A DNA stretch of 64,000 nt from Paralichthys olivaceus (Eukaryota > Chordata > Actinopteri > Pleuronectiformes > Paralichthyidae), in the NCBI RefSeq assembly GCF_024713975.1, contig NC_091111.1:11419001-11483000 (forward strand), in the 5' to 3' direction. A program made the translations under genes and the position numbers. The notes beneath the pieces were generated by a model. It ran no database searches and was not told where the DNA came from. It was given only the letters and a program-made list of their open reading frames with translations. Positions 58,240-64,000 of the stretch are shown piece after piece. Every line of letters starts with the position of its first letter. Position 1 is the first letter of the stretch.

Positions 58240-58620
58240 CACAGGATTCATTATGAGAGCACAAAAAAAACCTCCAAACATTCGATTAGCATGAGAATAC
58301 TGGAGGTCCTAATGGACCTGAATACAGCAAACAATGATACAAGCCCTCCTCTAATTTAATTATTTACTTTTATTACTGCTCAAGATTCCATTAGCGCTTT
58401 CCACATCATGGTAATTGGCAGTGTGTGCCAGCGGGTGCAGAGATATCTGAAGGGTTCGTTGGCAGGTTTTTGTCTCATCTGCAAAATTTGGCCAAATCTG
58501 TGAATTTCCAATCGGAGCGCTCAATAAGACATGGGGTTTTAAGTCTTTGTGTCCATTCACATGAAAGATGGCCTGTTAGAAATTTGGCAGTGAGCTGTTT
58601 GTTTTCATTAAACCACATCA
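58240..58620. promoter_or_regulatory. candidate conserved non-coding element
   Basis: Contains GATTCATTATGAGAGC, CATTCGATTAGCATGAG, CCTAATGGACC, CTCTAATTTAATTATTT, ATTCCATTAGCGC, GGTAATTGGCAG, TCCAATCGGAGCGC and TCAATAAGAC. Dense ATTA cores are mixed with CpG words. Non-coding. Together with 57880-58085 it could form one regulatory cluster. Confidence 0.3.
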
Positions 58621-61535
58621 GAGAGATCATTTACCTAAATTATTCTGTTATGTTTTCTCTTTTAAATACGGTAATTATATCAGTGTCATTATAAAAAGCA
58701 TCACATTTCAGATCAACTGGATGATACAATCACTAATGTTATTAAATTCTTCATTTAAACTTAACTTGAAATACTTTATACAGCGTATAAACATTATGAA
58801 GTACAGTATATAGCAGAAAGTCATTGCCAAATGTTCAGCTCTTGTATGCATGTGTAAATAAATGTTAAAATCCTGTTATAAAAGTGTGCTGGAGAACGTT
58901 AATGCAGACAGAGATAACTTTTCAGCAAAAAAAAAAAATTGGCGTCAGTTCCGACAGTTAACGACTGATTTGTATTCATGTCTAAAGTTGTGACGATCAG
59001 ATGTTGCTTGTTCACTCTGAAGCCGACGTGCTGAAGGTGAGTAATCAACATGAAGAGTCAAACCTGCTGGTGTGACGTTACACATATCAGCACAATGTAA
59101 ATGCACTGAAGCATCCTGGTTGGAATTTTCACTACAAATCGTTATTTTACTTTTTCTGAGTGCATGTGGACAAATTTAACATCACAAATGTCTGATGTTT
59201 TTGTTAAGTTACAGGAACAAGGAGACGCATCACGGTGAGAACTTGATTCATTATTTTCTTAAATTCTCTTCAGACCTCCTTGTTCTGTGTTGTTTTGTTG
59301 AAGCAGGATATTCAGCTCAGCAGTGCTGGGGCTGAAAACATCGTCACCTCACTCAAATTGTTGGTTTAAAATCCTACGTATGATATTATTGCGTTAAGCT
59401 GTTATCTCGTGACACAAACAATGTGCACAGATGAAATGGTGTATCATTGTCAGATGATGGCCCTGTTGCATCTCCCACCTTGAGATTAATAGTCCTGCTG
59501 TGCTGGGCCTGCATAAGTGATGCTGACATGCATATTCAGAAGTGTGCCGTTTCCTTTACAGGCCCAAACAACCAGCCTGCATCTGGCCCTATTCTTCTCC
59601 TCTTCTCGTCTCCTTTGATGTGGACGCCAGCTCCCTTTTCTTCCTGCTCTTGTTCTCCCCTCATACCTGAAGATTATTTTGGGATGGGGCGGACGAGGCT
59701 GAGGACCCTGTGGCCCCTGGGCCGCACACAGCTGGCAGAGCTGAGGTGGGTGCAGCTGGTGGGTGTCAGAGGTTCAAGTGTTCACACTGGACCCGAGTGG
59801 GTTGGGTTTGTGCTGTCAGCTCCTCCTCATGAGCACTGACACATCATTCACACTTTTAAATTGTGCTGGTTTAGATAAAGTAATTCTGCAGATGAAGAAG
59901 ATCAAAATATGAATGATGACTTTTTATTTAAAGACGTCAGGCCTGTCATCGTGTGTCCTCATCTCCCAGATGTTGTACGTCTGTTTCTGTGACAGCTCAG
60001 CGAAAATAAAAAGTCATCATTACATTCAACACAAGTTCTTAAAAGGTTATAAGTGATCTGTGTTCAATTATCAAGTGATTAAATCACTTCACTGTCATTT
60101 AAATGGGGGGGAGGGAAACATCTGCACAACATCTGAGCTGCACAGACACTGAGATGTGTTTGTGGCTCTTCTCTCCTGCTCTACAAGAAAAGGGTTTTCC
60201 CATTAAACCAAAGTAGCATGGAATGTTTATCGATGGCTTCAAAACATCATGCAAATAAATCTGAAACTTGAATAGCCCAGTCCTCCACCGAGGCCCAACA
60301 TTCCCTTTATGAAACCACATTTAAATTCACTAGATCTGGATTTTCATTTGCACGCACTCATAAATATCTGTCATGTTATGTTTCGTCAGGATCCATGAAT
60401 TACTCTCGGAGAAGTAGAAGACGTTCAGTTGTTTTTGAGATGGAAATAAAGATGAATGTGATATAAATAGAACTATTTGAAAATGCTACCGTGTCTCTTG
60501 CAGACGAGAGGTTTTTATACTTTACAAGCAAGCAACTTTAAAACTGATGAGAATTAGAACAGTTAGATAGACACTGAATGCTGATGTTGGTTTGAAGCAT
60601 CTCCATGAAATAGCCTGTCCCCTCGGCCTGGAGTGCGTTGTCCTCCAGCTCAAGGTTTGTGATGTCGTTGGTATTCTAAAATAATCCGAAACCGTAAATG
60701 AGGGACAGGGAATACTGGACATTGAGTAAATGTTGCATCTCAGTTCTCCCTTTATCTTTATTTCTCCATCTACTGCACAGAAAATGTAGAAAACGTGAAA
60801 CTTAATCAACAATAACCATAGTTTATAACATTCATTGGATTTTGTTGATCATTGGTTTCAGGGACGTGTACTTGCAGAGCTATGGCCTCACTTCGTGGTT
60901 CAGGTTGAGGTTTTTGCTTCTTCCCAGATAAATAGATCAAAATACAACATTGGTTAAATCTAGTGCTGTGTTTTTTTTATTTGAAATGTTTTACCTGATG
61001 ATGATCAGTCTTAGCTTCACCTGCTATTTATATTTGATTTGATTGTTCTTATTAGCATCAGTGTCTAAACTGCTTTTATGTAAACCACTTTGTGTTGCAT
61101 TTTATACATGATGTATAAATAGAGTTTGTATGTAAACATAAACATGACCTGGGCCTGGATTAACCATTTTCAAATGAATTATATACCTTTGTGAGGAAGC
61201 TGACATTAATGCTGTTTTATAACTTTTCCTGTAGATGCCCTGGAGAGAAGAGGTGTTTAAAGACAATCCATCCGTCATCACTACCTCTGCCCAGGAGGTA
61301 AACTCTCCTCAATTTGTGTGTGCAATTTAAAGGGACTGTTGGTGGAGGAATGAGCTCTTTTCAGAACCATAGTTAAGCCGTGTGGTCCTCTGTCTCCAGA
61401 TGTGTCCCACCCTGCACCACTGTCCTGGGTGGAGGTCTCCTGCTGCTCGGCCTGGCCTCCTGTAGACAGGACTGTGGGATGTGATGGCTGCTGCTGATCT
61501 TCCTGTTGGAGCTGCAGAGTTACACCGACCTCCAG

Positions 61536-61613
61536 CTGATCCATCACAACACACAGAGCTGATCCATCACAACACACAGAGCTGATCCATCACAACGCAC
61601 AGAGCTGATCCAG
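61536..61613. repeat. 23-bp tandem repeat, about 3.4 copies
   Basis: Three consecutive copies of a 23-bp unit beginning CTGATCCATCACAAC and ending ACACAGAG, the third with one C-to-G change (AACGCACAG), then a partial CTGATCCAG. Non-coding. Confidence 0.9.
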
Positions 61614-62249
61614 TGAGTGAGAGGAGGTGAGTTCACTGACATCCTGCAGAAATGCACCATGGAACCATTTGTGACGACAGACACACTGTTTATCTGTTGT
61701 ACAAAGGTTCACAGACCTTTTAGGACTGACTTGATTCGCTGTTAGTTTAATGAAGAAGGCGACTGTTCCATAAAAAAGAAATAGAAATAATATTTACTGA
61801 CACTCTGACTTTCACTTCACTCCTCTGTTCACCAAGATGATATCACTTTAGCCTTTGAGGAGCGTCGAACGGTGACAAAATAGAATATGGTCAAATTATC
61901 AGTAACATTTATTCTCCAATCAGCGGCTTCGATCACAATGAGTAAAGACGAACCGTGTAGTTCACAAAATGTCCAGTAGAGGGAGCTGTTGACCGTAAAG
62001 TGTTAATAGTAATACGGTTTGTTCGAGGTTAATTCTCTTCTATTATAAAATCCTTTCCGTCTTTACTATACAGTTTATTTAGGCCTCCCTCTTTTGTTGT
62101 CAATTAGAGAACATTATTGCAGAAGCCATGTATTTATTCATTGACTTTTTCATCTTTATTTATTTAAGTTGTTAACAAATCAAATTCAAGTATTGATCAT
62201 GTTTTCATGAATACATAAATATGAACTTTATATATAAACTAGACGGGCA

Positions 62250-62535
62250 GAGACTTATCAGCCACATTATCACCATTGTGGGATTTATATGTTTATATGT
62301 GTTTATTTATATGCTGATTCCCAAAATCTGGATCATTATCCAGATGTGCAGACCTGATTTATTTCTTTAAATAATCTGTGAGGTCCACACCAAAATGTAA
62401 TGGGTTCTTCCTTGATCCATTCCACATCGTTCCACTGAATGTGTGAAAATCCATCTTGAGGTTTTTGCATAAACCTGCTGAATAAAAAAACGAACCCAGA
62501 TGAAAACATCACCTCCTTGGCAGAGTAATCAGAGA
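62250..62535 (-). repeat. teleost dispersed repeat copy, reversed
   Basis: Contains ATGCTGATTCCCAAAATCTGGATCATTATCCAGAT, TGGGTTCTTCCTTGATCCATTCCAC and CAGATGAAAACATCACCTCCTTGGCAGAG. These are the reverse complement of phrases from the same fish repeat family as the copy at 1578-1882. Non-coding and diverged. Confidence 0.6.
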
Positions 62536-64000
62536 TAATCAGGATCCAGTGTGAGTATTAAGTGTGAAATCGAGAAATCAAGAGTTGTTTTTTAAAGGTC
62601 ATGACTCGTCTCTGTGGTGACATTTTTTTCCATCTTTACTTAAATGTCACCCGCTGTGAGGTGTTGTTGTTTCCTCCGTCAGCAACAATCTGACTGGTGT
62701 TGTGTTACATTTTAACGATAACTCTTATACAAGAGCAGTTGTACAAAGTGTTCTTGTGTTTCAGTAAAAACCAAAGATCAAGATGTATAAAGGGGGAAGT
62801 GAAATAAAAAGTTCAACCATCGTTTCATAACAGTTGTCAGGGGAAGCCTTTGGGCAGAATTTAACAAGGTAAGAAATCTTAAATAAATAAGATAAAAATA
62901 AATTGGGTTAAAAGCTCAATAGCTGAGTCTCCTGACTCCAGATCGGAGATATTTCTGCTGCGAAGAACTCGAGCCTGGAAGAAATAAAAAGCACCAATGA
63001 CCTTTTAAGATTCTTTGCAAATGAAAAGTAAATCTTTTGCTCAGTGGATGTGAGGAAACACAGAGCAACTAACAAAATGACTTCACTCAATTTCACTGGA
63101 GAAATCTCAGACAGACTTAAAAGACGAGTCGCGTTGGTTCTTGTAGTTAGAAAATAAATTTAATCTATTCAGGATAACAGAGTCGTACATCGCAGATACA
63201 GACGTTGAAATACTGCTGAGCTGAAAAAGAGTTCTGCTTGTTTTCACAGCTGTTTGACAGCACGACGTGACAGAGACAGACTGGAAAGATTGAAAAAGAC
63301 CAATCACATCAAGTGATTCAGGAGCATTTCATATATGTTTACGTATACAAAGCAGTATAAAACAAGTACAATAATGGACACACAACAGTCCAAAAAAAAA
63401 AAACAAGGGTGTAAACATTTTTCGTGTATATGTGCTTTTCATGACGCCAGCGTCACCACAAATCGGATCAACCGGTATCTGCCGTCGTCAAGGCAGGGTA
63501 TAGAAATCAACATTACAAAAACATATAACCTCCACTCTGTCCACACTTGTGTACTTTATCCTAAAAACTCTACTCCTGTATATTTCGGCTAGCATACAAA
63601 GGAAAACTGCATCATCTTTGTGGGCCTCTGCACAGAAACAACGCCACACAGTTCACTCAGGGCTTTTGTAACAGAGCACCATGTTGATATTAGTGTGTTT
63701 CCTCAGTGTTGTTTTCAATTCCACTCTGTGGTTTAGATTGGTCCCTTTATGTAGAGATGGTTACAACTAGGCACAGTGCAGTAAGCTGCTCTTGATGCGG
63801 AGATGAAACCGGGTGTTTCCAGTCGTCCGATGGACAGAGCCAGCTCTTGTAGCAGTACTGAGGACGCCCTGCAAACCCCAGGTCCTCGGGCAGAGTCTCC
63901 AAAAGTCTCCAGCTCGGAGCTCAAGTGCTTTTTTAGAAATGTATTGCCAGTTATGTTTTTTGTTTTAAATGGCTGCCAAGGCGGTGCAAGGTTGGGCCTC

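Larger units (their letters stand above)
57461..59000. other. intergenic after dlst, no gene seen
   Basis: The 146-codon frame at 57552-57992 is AT-rich then overlaps the candidate regulatory block, and shows no domain. Apart from the two blocks listed separately I see nothing coding. Confidence 0.55.
59000..64000. other. gene-poor right end of the window
   Basis: No recognised gene. The 130-codon frame at 59447-59839 is Pro/Ser/Leu-rich without a domain. Some short segments have good splice borders (for example 59215-59234, 59563-59742 and 61234-61297) but no continuing coding frame. A 23-bp tandem repeat lies at 61536-61604 and a reversed dispersed repeat at about 62250-62535. The last 900 bases (63.1-64 kb) are less AT-rich and could be the 3' UTR of a minus-strand gene beyond the window, but nothing in them identifies it. 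Confidence 0.5.

Noticed and set aside
59447..59839. 130-codon plus-strand open frame, Pro/Ser/Leu-rich
   Set aside because: No recognisable family, no Kozak or splice support for a coding gene; part may be non-coding exon.
63733..63924. Possible C-terminal exon of a minus-strand gene (such as the RPS6KL1 or PGF neighbours of human DLST)
   Set aside because: The 63-codon frame shows no kinase or cystine-knot motif, so I cannot assign it.

Overview
The window is vertebrate nuclear DNA, most likely from a teleost fish. Coding sequence is broken into short GT-AG exons, the introns and spacers carry microsatellites and teleost-type dispersed repeats, and the proteins match vertebrate families best. 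There is no operon structure, CRISPR array or prokaryotic signal. I identified the genes by reading protein families and joining exons by splice site and phase; no database search was run.

Layout. (1) 1-2226: the last intron and last coding exon of an estrogen-related receptor gene (esrrb-type, + strand), followed by its 3' UTR. (2) About 3.2-19.7 kb: a gene-poor spacer with microsatellites and several AT-rich, homeodomain-motif-dense blocks that look like candidate conserved non-coding elements. (3) 20047-37050 (+): ylpm1, complete, 20 coding exons plus one possible in-frame 24-nt microexon. It encodes 2034 aa with low-complexity RNA-processing-type regions, two coding tandem-repeat arrays, a C-terminal P-loop kinase-like domain and an RVxF-type PP1-docking site. 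A 5.8-kb intron near its 3' end holds a decayed Tc1/mariner relic. (4) 40011-46515 (-): prox2, complete, four coding exons, 594 aa, with the homeo-prospero domain. (5) 47484-56479 (+): dlst, complete, 15 coding exons, 448 aa, the E2 subunit of the 2-oxoglutarate dehydrogenase complex. prox2 and dlst are divergent, with starts less than 1 kb apart. (6) 50841-52351 (-): a two-exon gene for a 275-aa Myb/SANT-like protein, lying wholly inside dlst intron 2. (7) 57.5-64 kb: no recognised gene; candidate regulatory blocks, a short tandem repeat, a teleost dispersed repeat, and a few segments flanked by good splice signals that could belong to an unrecognised non-coding transcript.

The genes do not form one pathway. 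esrrb and prox2 encode nuclear transcription factors, ylpm1 a nuclear PP1-associated protein and dlst a mitochondrial TCA-cycle enzyme. The ylpm1(+)-prox2(-)-dlst(+) block is the same order and orientation as on human 14q24; esrrb sitting next to ylpm1 is not, since in human the two lie far apart on the same arm. I found no convincing novel system. The best leads are the nested SANT-domain gene, the expanded coding repeats in ylpm1 and the regulatory-looking blocks around esrrb.
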